Shown here: positions 6,892-14,233 of the stretch, piece by piece
Layout: the number at the start of each line of letters is the position of its first letter
Numbering within the stretch: position 1 is the first letter of the stretch
Source: DASRRB01 sp036732755
GTDB lineage: Bacteria; Planctomycetota; B15-G4; SIAN01
Length of the DNA: 19,728 bases
Direction of reading: 5' to 3'
Assembly (NCBI GenBank): GCA_036732755.1
Contig: DAINBU010000099.1
Coordinates: 1 to 19,728, forward strand
The notes under the pieces: model-generated
What the model was told of the DNA's origin: nothing
Seen by the model: only the letters and a program-made list of their open reading frames with translations
The model's database searches: none
Made by a program: the position numbers and the translations under genes

Positions 6892-8517
6892 GTGGACGCG
6901 CGACTGACGACCCGCAACGACGAACCCGAAACGCCCGAGACCTCCGGCGGCCTCGCGGCCGACCAGGTGATCGACGCGCTGCGCCGCACGCGTCTCTGGA
7001 TCGCCGTCTTCGCCACCATCGGGCTGGCGTGCGGGACGTTCATGGCCGTCGCGGCCCCCAACGTCTACCGCGCGGCGGCGAAGCTCATGGTGCGCTGGGG
7101 CTCGCGCGAGCACACCACCACCGACTCGGTCGAGACCGGGCAGCGCGCCGCCGCCAACGGCCGCAGCGACGACATCGAGACCGAGATCCAGCTCCTGAAC
7201 GCGCCGATCGTCTACGAGAACGCGGTGAAGAAGATCGGGGCGGCGTCGCTGCTCGCCCCCTACGACCCTTCCTCGGGCGAGGACGACTCGGGGAACCCCT
7301 TCCCGATCCGCTGGTTCCACTCCGCTCAGAAATGGTGGTTCGGCAGGGCGATCCCGTCGCCCGACGTCCAGTGCTGCGCCGACCACTCGTGCGAGCGCTG
7401 CTTCGAGGACGCCGTCCGCCTGCTGCAGAGCAGCTCGGGCATCACGCACGAGCCCGGCGCGTCGGTGATCACGGTGGCGTGCCTGGCGGACAACGCGCAC
7501 GAGGCGAAGCGCCTCGCCGACGCCCTGGTCGAGGCGATGGAGGAGCGCCACCGCGACTTCTTCAAGTCCGACAGCGGCTTCGAGTTCCTGAAGACGCAGA
7601 TGGAGGCGGCGGTCGCGGGGCGCGACAAGGCGGCGCAGACGTACGCCGACGCCAAGCAGACGTGCCGCGTCTACGACATCAACCAGCAGCGCACGAACGG
7701 CATGAAAGAGCTGAACGACGCCGAGCTCGCCGCGAGCGCGCAGCGGCTCGAGCTCTCCGCCGTCAAGGCGAAGCGGCAGTGCTACGACGTGCTGATCAAG
7801 CTGGCCAAGGACGCCCCGCCCGAGACGACGATCTCGCAGCTGGCCAATCCCGCCTATGCCCTGCTGCTGACGCGCCTCGACACGCTGAAGCAGGAGCGCG
7901 ACCTCCTGCTCACGAACTACACGCCCGAAGCCGAGATCGTGAAGGAGAAGGAGCACCAGATCGCGCTCATGCAGGAACGCCTGAAAGACGAGCCGCAGAT
8001 GCTCACCACCGAGACCAGCATCCCCGCCTCGCAGCAGACGCAGAGGTTCATGGCCGAGCTCACCTCGCTCAAGGTCCAGGAGAAGGGCATCGAGGCGCAG
8101 ACGCAGGTGATCGCGGCGCGCCGCCAGAACGCGGAGGACGCGCTCGCGGCGCTCGCGACGTGCGAGCCCGACCTGCGCGCCAAGGAGAAGGACTACGAGA
8201 TCAAGGCGGCCGACGCGGCGCGCTTCACCGAGGCGTTCGACCGCTACTCGGTCTCGAAGGCGCTCGACACCGCGAAGATGTCGAACCTGCGCGTGATCCA
8301 GGCGGCGCAGATGCCCTTCGACAAGTTCGCGCCGAATCGCAAGGTGCCGGTGGTGATGGGGCTGCTCATGGGCCTCAGCGCCGGCTTCCTGCTCGCCTTC
8401 CTGCGCGCCGCGACCGACCGGACGCTGCGTTCGTCGCGCGACGTCGAGCGGATCCTGGGCGTGCCGGTGATCTGCGCCGTGCCCGAGATGCAACTCCAGA
8501 AGAGGGCCGCGTCGTGA
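6892..8517 (+). CDS. Wzz/GumC-type polysaccharide co-polymerase (chain-length determinant)
   Basis: The 541-residue inner-membrane protein should control chain length and bridge polymerisation to export. It has the standard layout: a transmembrane helix (about 35-54), the Wzz domain (NVYRAAAKLMVRWG at 57-70, DDIETEIQLLNAPIVYENAV at about 93-112), a long periplasmic coiled-coil region (about 200-450), the proline-rich segment AAQMPFDKFAPNRKVP (471-486), a second helix (about 486-505) and a short cytoplasmic tail (SRDVERILGVPV). The kinase part is a separate gene downstream, as in split Wzc systems. Odd: a cluster C161, C162, C167, C170 (QCCADHSCERC) and further cysteines at 258, 297 and 424 in the periplasmic part. 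GTG start; its stop overlaps the next ATG by one base (8517). Confidence 0.93.
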   Translation: MDARLTTRNDEPETPETSGGLAADQVIDALRRTRLWIAVFATIGLACGTFMAVAAPNVYRAAAKLMVRWGSREHTTTDSVETGQRAAANGRSDDIETEIQLLNAPIVYENAVKKIGAASLLAPYDPSSGEDDSGNPFPIRWFHSAQKWWFGRAIPSPDVQCCADHSCERCFEDAVRLLQSSSGITHEPGASVITVACLADNAHEAKRLADALVEAMEERHRDFFKSDSGFEFLKTQMEAAVAGRDKAAQTYADAKQTCRVYDINQQRTNGMKELNDAELAASAQRLELSAVKAKRQCYDVLIKLAKDAPPETTISQLANPAYALLLTRLDTLKQERDLLLTNYTPEAEIVKEKEHQIALMQERLKDEPQMLTTETSIPASQQTQRFMAELTSLKVQEKGIEAQTQVIAARRQNAEDALAALATCEPDLRAKEKDYEIKAADAARFTEAFDRYSVSKALDTAKMSNLRVIQAAQMPFDKFAPNRKVPVVMGLLMGLSAGFLLAFLRAATDRTLRSSRDVERILGVPVICAVPEMQLQKRAAS

Positions 8518-9203
8518 TGCCGAACGCATTGACCGAGCGGCGGCTCGTGGTCGTGCGCCCGGCGGCGTCGCCGACCGCGCGCGTCCCCTCCGACACGCTC
8601 GAGCCGGTCATCGCCCCGCTGCTCGCCGGCCTCACCGCCGCGCAGGGCAGCGAGCTGCCGCGCCGCATCGTCGTCGCGGCCGCGCGCGCCGGCGACGGCG
8701 CGACCACCATCGCGGCGTGCACCGCGATCGCGCTGGCGCGCGACCTGCAGCGCCAGGTGCTGCTGATCGAGGCGAACCTGGCGCGCCCCGGACTCGCGCG
8801 CGCCTTCGGGATGCCCGACAAGCCCGGCCTCTACGAGCTCGTCCACGGCAAGTCGGCCGACGGCGACGCGCTGCGCGCGATCGACGCGGTGCCGGGGCTG
8901 GTCGTGCTGCCCGCCGGCGCGGCGCGCCCGTCCTCCGCCGCCGAGGTGACGAGCGCCAAGGCGAACGAGCTCTACGAGGCCACCGCGCTGCAAATCGACC
9001 ACGTCGTGGTCGACGCGGCGCCGCTGCTCGAAAGCGCCGAAAAGCCGCTGCTGCTCAAGCGCGACGACACCGTCGTCCTGGTCGCGCGCGCCGGGAGCAC
9101 GCCGCGCGCCGACGTCCAGCGAGCCATCTCCATCATCCAGAACGCGGGCGCGCGTCTCGCCGGCGTGATCCTGAACCGCTGCGACCCGCGCCGCCTGCGC
9201 TGA
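8517..9203 (+). CDS. BY-kinase-like (CpsD/CapB/Wzc-C type) P-loop ATPase with degenerate motifs
   Basis: The 228-residue protein sits where the cytoplasmic tyrosine kinase partner of a Wzz-type protein is expected and has that fold: AARAGDGATTIAACTAIALA (about 55-74) at the P-loop place, VLLIEANLARPGLARAFGM (81-99) at the Walker A' place, PGLYELVHGK, DHVVVDAAPLLES (161-173) at Walker B, and GVILNRCDP near the end. Odd: the P-loop lysine is alanine (GDGATT for GEGKST), the Walker A' DxD is ExN with alanine for the usual arginine, and the tail ends RRLR with no tyrosine cluster. Autophosphorylation is therefore doubtful; it may be a structural or ATP-sensing partner. ATG 8517 overlaps the preceding stop; a GTG at 8514 is also possible. 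Family is well supported, activity is not. Confidence 0.87.
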   Translation: MPNALTERRLVVVRPAASPTARVPSDTLEPVIAPLLAGLTAAQGSELPRRIVVAAARAGDGATTIAACTAIALARDLQRQVLLIEANLARPGLARAFGMPDKPGLYELVHGKSADGDALRAIDAVPGLVVLPAGAARPSSAAEVTSAKANELYEATALQIDHVVVDAAPLLESAEKPLLLKRDDTVVLVARAGSTPRADVQRAISIIQNAGARLAGVILNRCDPRRLR

Positions 9204-9216
9204 CCGCCCCGCGCCG

Positions 9217-10326
9217 ATGCGTCCGGCCGAGCAGCAAAGCGCCCCGACGAGCGGCCGCGTGCGCCGCCTCGCCCGCGGCGCGCTCGCCGCGGCCGCCTAC
9301 GCGCTCGGCGTGACGAAGCCGGCGCGCGCGCTCGCCGGCCGGCTCACGATCGTCACGCTCCATCGCGTCCTGCCGCCAGAGCGGCGCGCCCGCTACCCGC
9401 TGCCCCATCTCGCGGTGCCGCCGCGCTTCTTCGACGAGCTCCTCGCCGCGCTCGCCGCGTCGTTCGAGTGCCTGCCGCTGCACGAGGCGGTGGCGGCCGC
9501 GGCGGCGCCGCAGCGACGGGACGGCAAGCCGCTGCTCGCGCTCACCTTCGACGACGGCATGCGCGACAACTTCGAGTTCGCGCGGCCGCTGCTCGCGCGC
9601 CACAAGGTGCGCGCCACGTTCTTCGCCGTCGCCGGGAACGCCCGGAGCGGCGAGCTCCTCTGGCACGACCGGCTCGCCTACGCGGCGGCGCACGCGGCGC
9701 GCGCCGGATCGGACGACGACGGCGTGCGCGGCGGCGCGGCGCTGCGCGCCAAGCTCCGCGACGCCGCCGACCCGGCGCGCCTCGACGCACTCTGGGCGCA
9801 ACGGCGCTCGCCGTCGTTCGCGCATGCGGTCGTCCGCTTCGCGAAGACGCTCCCCGAAGGCGCGCGCGCGCGGCTCGAGGAGGCGCTCGCGGAAGCGGCG
9901 CCGGGCGCGGTGCGCCCCGACTGGGAGGGGCTGATGGACTTCGCGCAGCTGCGCGAGCTCGCGCGCGACGGCCACGAAGTCGGCTCGCACTCGATGACGC
10001 ACGCGCTGCTGAAGCGCGAGCTCGCGCCCGACTTCGCACGCGAGACGGCCGGCTCGCGCGCGCTGCTGCGCGAGGCGACCGGCGTCGAGGTGCGCTCCTT
10101 CTGCTATCCCGACGGCGCGCACGACGACGCGGCGGTCGAGGCGGTGCGCGCGGCCGGCTACGCCGCGGCGGTCACGACGCGGCCGGGGACGAACCGCCCG
10201 CCGCTCGCCCCCTTCGAGCTCGCGCGCGTCAACGTCGAGGCCGAGCCGAACCAGTCGGGCGACGGCGCGCTCTCCATCCCGCGGCTCCTGCTGCGGCTCC
10301 ATCCCCGCGGCGCGCGCGGGAGCTGA
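9217..10326 (+). CDS. Polysaccharide deacetylase (NodB homology domain), motifs intact
   Basis: The 369-residue protein likely removes acetyl groups from the polymer or a lipid-linked sugar. Motif 1 is LALTFDDGMRDN (D112, D113), motif 2 is GHEVGSHSMTH (H258, H262), and motif 3 is FCYPDGAHDD (about 295-304), so the metal ligands and catalytic residues are present, unlike the deacetylase at the left edge. About 140 residues separate motifs 1 and 2, far more than in minimal NodB domains; the insert contains LLWHDRLAYAA (147-157), as in longer family members I recall. The N-terminus is basic with a weak hydrophobic patch (about 20-31) but no clear signal peptide, so location is uncertain. It follows the kinase-like gene by 13 bases and precedes the GT4 gene by 2 bases. 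Confidence 0.93.
   Translation: MRPAEQQSAPTSGRVRRLARGALAAAAYALGVTKPARALAGRLTIVTLHRVLPPERRARYPLPHLAVPPRFFDELLAALAASFECLPLHEAVAAAAAPQRRDGKPLLALTFDDGMRDNFEFARPLLARHKVRATFFAVAGNARSGELLWHDRLAYAAAHAARAGSDDDGVRGGAALRAKLRDAADPARLDALWAQRRSPSFAHAVVRFAKTLPEGARARLEEALAEAAPGAVRPDWEGLMDFAQLRELARDGHEVGSHSMTHALLKRELAPDFARETAGSRALLREATGVEVRSFCYPDGAHDDAAVEAVRAAGYAAAVTTRPGTNRPPLAPFELARVNVEAEPNQSGDGALSIPRLLLRLHPRGARGS
10318..10322 (+). promoter_or_regulatory. Ribosome-binding site supporting a TTG start for the GT4 gene
   Basis: GGGAG within the last codons of the deacetylase lies 6 bases before TTG 10329. The frame is open far upstream, but this site and the family-typical N-terminus (HAWLVSRYPALSHSFI) fix the start here. 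Confidence 0.65.
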
Positions 10327-10328
10327 GC

Positions 10329-11531
10329 TTGCGCCACGCCTGGCTCGTCAGCCGCTACCCGGCGCTCTCTCACAGCTTCATCCGGCGCGAGGTGCAGGAG
10401 CTCCGCCGGCGCGGCGTCGCGATCGACACCTTCACGATCCGCCGCCCGACCGCCGCCGAGCTCCTCAATCCAGAAGACCGCCAAGAAAGCGCGGCGACCT
10501 GCGCAATCCTCCTGGCGCCGCCGCTCGCGCTCGCCGGCGCGCTGGCGTGGGCGCTCCTGACGAAGCCGTTCCGGTTGCTGCGCGCGGCCGCGCTGGCCTT
10601 CGAGGGTGGGCTGTGCGGCGCGCGCGGGATGCTCTGGCGTCTCTTCTGGCTGGTCGAGGCACTGCGGCTCGCGCGCTCGCTCGAGCGCCGCTCGATCGGC
10701 CACCTGCACGTCCATTTCGCCGACGCCGGCGCCGAAGTGGGCCGCCTCGCGGCGGCGCTCCTCGCGATCCCGTGGAGCCTCACGCTGCACGGCTTCGCCG
10801 ATCTTTCCGGCGACTCGGTGCAGGCGCTCGCGCGGCTGATCGCCTCGGCGCGCTTCGCCGCCTGCATCTCGGAATTCACGCGCACGCAGGTCGCGCGCGC
10901 GATCGCGGCCGCGCTCGCGGCGAAGCTCCACGTCGTCCGCTGCGGGCTCGCCGTCGCGGCGATCGAGCCCGCGCCGCACGCGCCGCACGCGCCGCCGCTG
11001 CGCCTGCTCTCGGTCGGACGGCTCGCGCCGGAGAAGGGGCAGCTCCTGCTCGTCGACGCCTTCGCCGACGCGCTCGCCGCCGGTCTCGACGCCGAGCTCG
11101 AGCTCGTGGGCGAAGGAAGCGAGCGGGCGCAGCTCGAGGCACGCATCGCCGCGCGGGGCGTCGCCGCCCGCTTCCGCCTTGCCGGCGCGAAGGGCGAGGC
11201 CGACGTCGCCGCCGCCTACTGCCGCTGCGACGCCTTCGTCCTCTCGAGCCGGATGGAGGGGATCCCCGTCGTCTTGATGGAAGCGATGGCGCGCGCGCGA
11301 CCGGTCGTCGCGCCGCGCGTCGGCGGCATCCCGGAGCTCGTCGAAGCGGGGACGAGCGGACTCCTCTTCGAGCCCGGCGACGGGAAGGGGCTCGCCGCCG
11401 CTCTGCTCGAGATCGGGCGCGAACCCGAGCGGCGCGCACGCATGGGCGCCGCCGGGCGCGCGCGCGTCGCCGCGCTCCACTCGATCGAGAAGACGATCGA
11501 ACCGCTGCTTGCGCTGCTCCCGCCGCGGTGA
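10329..11531 (+). CDS. GT4 family glycosyltransferase
   Basis: The 400-residue GT-B enzyme should use a nucleotide sugar to extend the repeat unit. N-terminal domain: HAWLVSRYPALSHSFIRREV (3-22), IGHLHVHFADAG (123-134), WSLTLHGFADL (149-159, a histidine acceptor-site motif), FAACISEFTR (176-185). C-terminal domain: RLLSVGRLAPEKGQLLLVDA (225-244), ELVGEGSERAQLE (258-270), and SSRMEGIPVVLMEAMA (306-321) with the retaining-enzyme EX7E pair E310 and E318, then VGGIPELVEAGTSGLLFEPGD (331-351). It starts 2 bases after the deacetylase stop at a TTG. N-terminal sequence of the PALSHSFIRRE type is typical of colanic-acid-type GT4 enzymes. The 3' end closely resembles the gene relic at 12814-12960. Donor unknown. 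Confidence 0.94.
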   Translation: MRHAWLVSRYPALSHSFIRREVQELRRRGVAIDTFTIRRPTAAELLNPEDRQESAATCAILLAPPLALAGALAWALLTKPFRLLRAAALAFEGGLCGARGMLWRLFWLVEALRLARSLERRSIGHLHVHFADAGAEVGRLAAALLAIPWSLTLHGFADLSGDSVQALARLIASARFAACISEFTRTQVARAIAAALAAKLHVVRCGLAVAAIEPAPHAPHAPPLRLLSVGRLAPEKGQLLLVDAFADALAAGLDAELELVGEGSERAQLEARIAARGVAARFRLAGAKGEADVAAAYCRCDAFVLSSRMEGIPVVLMEAMARARPVVAPRVGGIPELVEAGTSGLLFEPGDGKGLAAALLEIGREPERRARMGAAGRARVAALHSIEKTIEPLLALLPPR

Positions 11532-11607
11532 TCAGGCCGCGCTCACGCGGGCCGGCGGCCTCCGGCGCGGAGAGCGACTGCGCCGATAGGATGCGCGCCC
11601 CTCGATT

Positions 11608-11626
11608 CGCGCGCCGGCGGCGCGCG
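11608..11626 (+). repeat. GC-rich perfect hairpin upstream of the SGNH gene
   Basis: CGCGCGCC and GGCGCGCG (8 base pairs) surround a 3-base loop in the 126-base gap after the GT4 gene. No T-run follows, so it is not a classic intrinsic terminator; it could attenuate transcription, or be a by-product of base composition. Confidence 0.35.
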
Positions 11627-11657
11627 GCGACGGACGCCCTCCCGCGAGTCTCGCTCC

Positions 11658-12815
11658 ATGCCGACCCGATCGACAAGCGCCGCGCGAGCGGGGCTCCGCT
11701 GGCCGCGCCGCGGCCGACTCGCCGCGCGCGTCGCGCTGGCCGCCACGGGGTGCATCGTCGGGTGCCTGCTCGGCGAACTCGCGATCCGGCTCGTGCTCGG
11801 CGAGCAGCCGAAGTTCGCGCGCCACGTCGTCCGCGCACCCTGGGGCATCCGGTACAACGATCCCTCCTCGCGCTACCGCCACCGCTCGGCCGACGTCGAC
11901 GTCGAGTTCGCGATCAACCGCCAGGGCATGCGGTGCGACCACGACGTCGAGCATGCCAAGCCCGCGGGTCGTCGTCGCATCGTCTCCCTCGGCGACTCCT
12001 ACACGATCGGTTACGAGGTCGCCGCGAACGAGACCTTCTCGAGCGTCCTCGAGGCGCGCCTGCGTGCCGCCGGCCTCGACGTCGAGGTCCTGAACTGCGG
12101 TGTCTCGGGCTTCTCGAACGCCGAGGAGTGCCTCTACCTCGAGCGTGAGCTCCTGAACTACTCGCCCGACCTCGTCCTCGTGTCGTTCTTCGACAACGAC
12201 CTCGATGACAACGGCCGCACCGGGCTGTTCCAGGTCGACGGCGAGCGGCTCCTCCCCGCGGCGCAGGAGTACGTCCCGGGAAGCGAGCTGGCCGACTGGC
12301 TCAACCGCTCGACGCTCTTCAACTTCCTGTCGGAGCGATCCGACGCGTTCGTCTTCGTCAAGGAGGCGCTCACCTGCCTGCTGAAGCACGAGGCGATCGT
12401 GCTCCACGCGGCCGAAGCGCCGCCATCCCGCGGCAAGGACGAGCCGGCGCCCGCCTCCGCGGTGCCGAGCAAGCCCGTCCTCACGCCGGAGCAGCAGGCG
12501 AAGCGCAAGCTCTGCGCGCTGATCTTCGAACGCCTCTACTCCGTCGCGCGCGCGCACGGGATCCCGTTCGTGGTGCAGAGCATCGCGGGCGAGAGCCCGG
12601 TCGATCACGCGCTCGCCGAATGGTTTCCGCTCGAGCTCTTCGACGTCCACCGGCCGGGGTTCGAATTCGTCTCGACGATCGATCTCTTGCGTCCGTGGAA
12701 CGGCAAGGAGCTGCTCTACTGGCGTCGCTCGCACCACCACTGGACGCCCTTCGCGCACCGGCTCGCGGGCGAGGAGCTCGCGCGCCGCATCCTCGACAAG
12801 AAGCTGCTGCAGTGA
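11658..12815 (+). CDS. SGNH/GDSL hydrolase-like protein, membrane-anchored (possible polysaccharide acyl-modifying enzyme)
   Basis: The 385-residue protein has an arginine-rich N-terminus, one transmembrane segment (about 24-47) and an SGNH domain likely facing the periplasm. Block I is RIVSLGDSYTIGYE (107-120, nucleophile S114), block II glycine is in NCGVSGFSN (146-154), block III is VSFFDNDLDDN (175-185, N180), and the C-terminal histidine block is RRSHHHWTPFAHRLAGEELA (356-375). The usual DxxH is not clear, since S and H replace the acid before HHW. Between 250 and 285 is a Pro/Ala/Lys-rich low-complexity insert. Such proteins add or remove acetyl groups on exported sugars in other systems; here this is inferred from fold and place. 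It is the last gene of the plus-strand run; the upstream gap is 126 bases, and no ribosome site is obvious at ATG 11658. Confidence 0.85.
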   Translation: MPTRSTSAARAGLRWPRRGRLAARVALAATGCIVGCLLGELAIRLVLGEQPKFARHVVRAPWGIRYNDPSSRYRHRSADVDVEFAINRQGMRCDHDVEHAKPAGRRRIVSLGDSYTIGYEVAANETFSSVLEARLRAAGLDVEVLNCGVSGFSNAEECLYLERELLNYSPDLVLVSFFDNDLDDNGRTGLFQVDGERLLPAAQEYVPGSELADWLNRSTLFNFLSERSDAFVFVKEALTCLLKHEAIVLHAAEAPPSRGKDEPAPASAVPSKPVLTPEQQAKRKLCALIFERLYSVARAHGIPFVVQSIAGESPVDHALAEWFPLELFDVHRPGFEFVSTIDLLRPWNGKELLYWRRSHHHWTPFAHRLAGEELARRILDKKLLQ

Positions 12816-12960
12816 AGCGCGCGGCCGGCCGGTCGTTGCGACGCGCGTCGCCCCGCACCGCTGGATCGAGCGGACGATCGAGCCGATGCTCGCGCTCGTC
12901 AGCGTGCCGGCAGCGCCGGTGCCGGCGCCGTCCGGGCCGCCGGCGCCGGCCGGAAGCTGA
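12814..12960 (+). pseudogene. Relic of a GT4 glycosyltransferase C-terminus with an internal deletion
   Basis: Read in one frame from 12814, the strand encodes EARGRPVVATRV, then APHRWIERTIEPMLALV, to a TGA at 12958. The first part matches EAMARARPVVAPRV and the second VAALHSIEKTIEPLLALL, both from the end of the GT4 enzyme at 10329-11531 (residues about 318-331 and 380-398). The intervening 48 or so residues, including VGGIPELVEAG, are missing. The DNA is also similar (for example CCGGTCGT and GAGC/GACGATCGA stretches). The intact GT4 has CGCGTCG on both sides of the missing part, so a deletion at short homology is plausible. The relic begins inside the SGNH gene's stop codon region and runs into the 3' end of the opposite-strand polymerase gene. 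Confidence 0.75.
12838..12851. repeat. 14-base palindrome GCGACGC-GCGTCGC between convergent genes
   Basis: A perfect palindrome in the 83-base gap between the SGNH stop and the polymerase stop. It falls within the GT4 relic, so it may only be inherited coding sequence. It lacks a T-tract; a role in ending transcription from either side is possible but unproven. Confidence 0.25.
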
Positions 12961-14233
12961 CGATCGCCCCGATCACCATCAGCAGGACGGGGTTGATCAG
13001 CGCATTCAACGTGCAGTCGATCGCGAAGAACGCCGCCATCAGCGCGAAACAGAGCGCCGGCGCGACGTCGGGGCGCGGCCAGAGGCGGTCGGGCGTCCGC
13101 GCGAGGAACGTGGCCGGCCCGACCAGCAGGTAGCCCATCAGCGCGAAGAGGCCGACGAGGCCGTTCTTGCCGAGGATCAGCACCCAGATGCTGTCGACGA
13201 TCGTGACGTCGTCGCCCGACTCGTTGACGATCCGCGAACGCCCCCACCCGCCCCAGCCGAACTCCGGCCGCTGCAGCGCCTTCTCGACCAGGACGTCCTC
13301 GTTCTTGGCGCGATAATCGAGCGACTCGCTGCGATCCTCGGGCAGGTACGAATAGACCTTCTGCAGCGAGCTGCGGTCGATGATTCCGCTCACGCGGGCC
13401 GCGACGAAGAGCTGCGGGAAGACGACGAGCGCGACCAGGATCCAGCGCGCCTTGCGGCGCTGCGCCTGCTTCAGCACGAACCAGCCGACCAGCATGAGCA
13501 GGATCGCGCCGATCGTCTTGCAGAGGACGGTCGTGCCGACGAGCGCGGCGACGACCCAGCCCTTCGGCAGCGTGAAGGGCGGACGGAACATCTGGAAACG
13601 GACCATCGCGAAGGAGGCGATCGACGCCATCGCCATCCAGGAGCCGACCGTGAGCGAGTTCAGCATGAACACCGCCGGCCGGTACGTGCCGTACCGCATC
13701 GGCTCGAAGCTGCCCGGCATGAAACCGTAGAGGTAGTTGTGGAGCTGCGGGCTCAGGCGGACCTCGAAGAGGCAGAGCGGCACGTAGACGAGCCCGCCGA
13801 TCACCATCCCCTGCGCCAGCGCGCGCAGCCCGTCGCCGTCGGAGAGGTAGACGCGGCCGAGGAGATAGGGGAGGCCCCAGAGCAGGACCGCCTCGAAGAC
13901 CTCGGAGAGGCCGTCGTGGACGCCGAGCCCGTTCGTCATCGACGACGCGAACGGACAGGCGACGATGACGAGCGCCGGGAGGTCGCGCCACGAGTAGCGC
14001 GTGCGGAAGATCTTCGCCGGCTGCGTGAGCAGCGCCGCGATGAACGGCCCGAGGCAGGTCACCATCTGCTTGTTGAAGTCGGGCAGGCCGGGGAACTTGA
14101 TGCTGCCGCACGGCAGGAAGAGGAAGCCGCCGATCACGGAGAGGACGAGCGCGCGCCGCTTCGGCAATGCCAAGAAGAGCAGGAACGTCGCCGGCACCCA
14201 CGCCGCGAGGGCGAGCGTCGCGAACGAATTCAT
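12899..14233 (-). CDS. O-antigen polymerase/ligase-like membrane protein (Wzy-type)
   Basis: The 444-residue protein has about ten hydrophobic segments and should polymerise or ligate repeat units on the periplasmic face. The best evidence is the large loop near 285-350: SYLPEDRSESLDYRAKNEDV, QRPEFGWGGWGRSRI, then TIVDSIWVLILGKNGLVGL, the arrangement of Wzy/WaaL-type proteins (R..S...R..N, then RP.FGWG, then D..W....G..G). Earlier parts include FLPCGSIKFPGLPDFNKQ (about 39-56) and SSMTNGLGVHDGLSE (97-111). The C-terminal Ala/Pro tail (about 429-444) is low complexity and lies on DNA of the GT4 relic on the other strand, so it may be a recent extension. ATG 14233 overlaps the preceding GT2 stop by 4 bases. 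Confidence 0.87.
   Translation of the reverse strand: MNSFATLALAAWVPATFLLFLALPKRRALVLSVIGGFLFLPCGSIKFPGLPDFNKQMVTCLGPFIAALLTQPAKIFRTRYSWRDLPALVIVACPFASSMTNGLGVHDGLSEVFEAVLLWGLPYLLGRVYLSDGDGLRALAQGMVIGGLVYVPLCLFEVRLSPQLHNYLYGFMPGSFEPMRYGTYRPAVFMLNSLTVGSWMAMASIASFAMVRFQMFRPPFTLPKGWVVAALVGTTVLCKTIGAILLMLVGWFVLKQAQRRKARWILVALVVFPQLFVAARVSGIIDRSSLQKVYSYLPEDRSESLDYRAKNEDVLVEKALQRPEFGWGGWGRSRIVNESGDDVTIVDSIWVLILGKNGLVGLFALMGYLLVGPATFLARTPDRLWPRPDVAPALCFALMAAFFAIDCTLNALINPVLLMVIGAIVSFRPAPAARTAPAPALPAR

Noticed and set aside
9133..10302. Extra large insert between NodB motifs as a novel domain
   Set aside because: The longer spacing with an LLWHDRL-type element is, as I recall, present in other long polysaccharide deacetylases, so it is probably a known subfamily trait.
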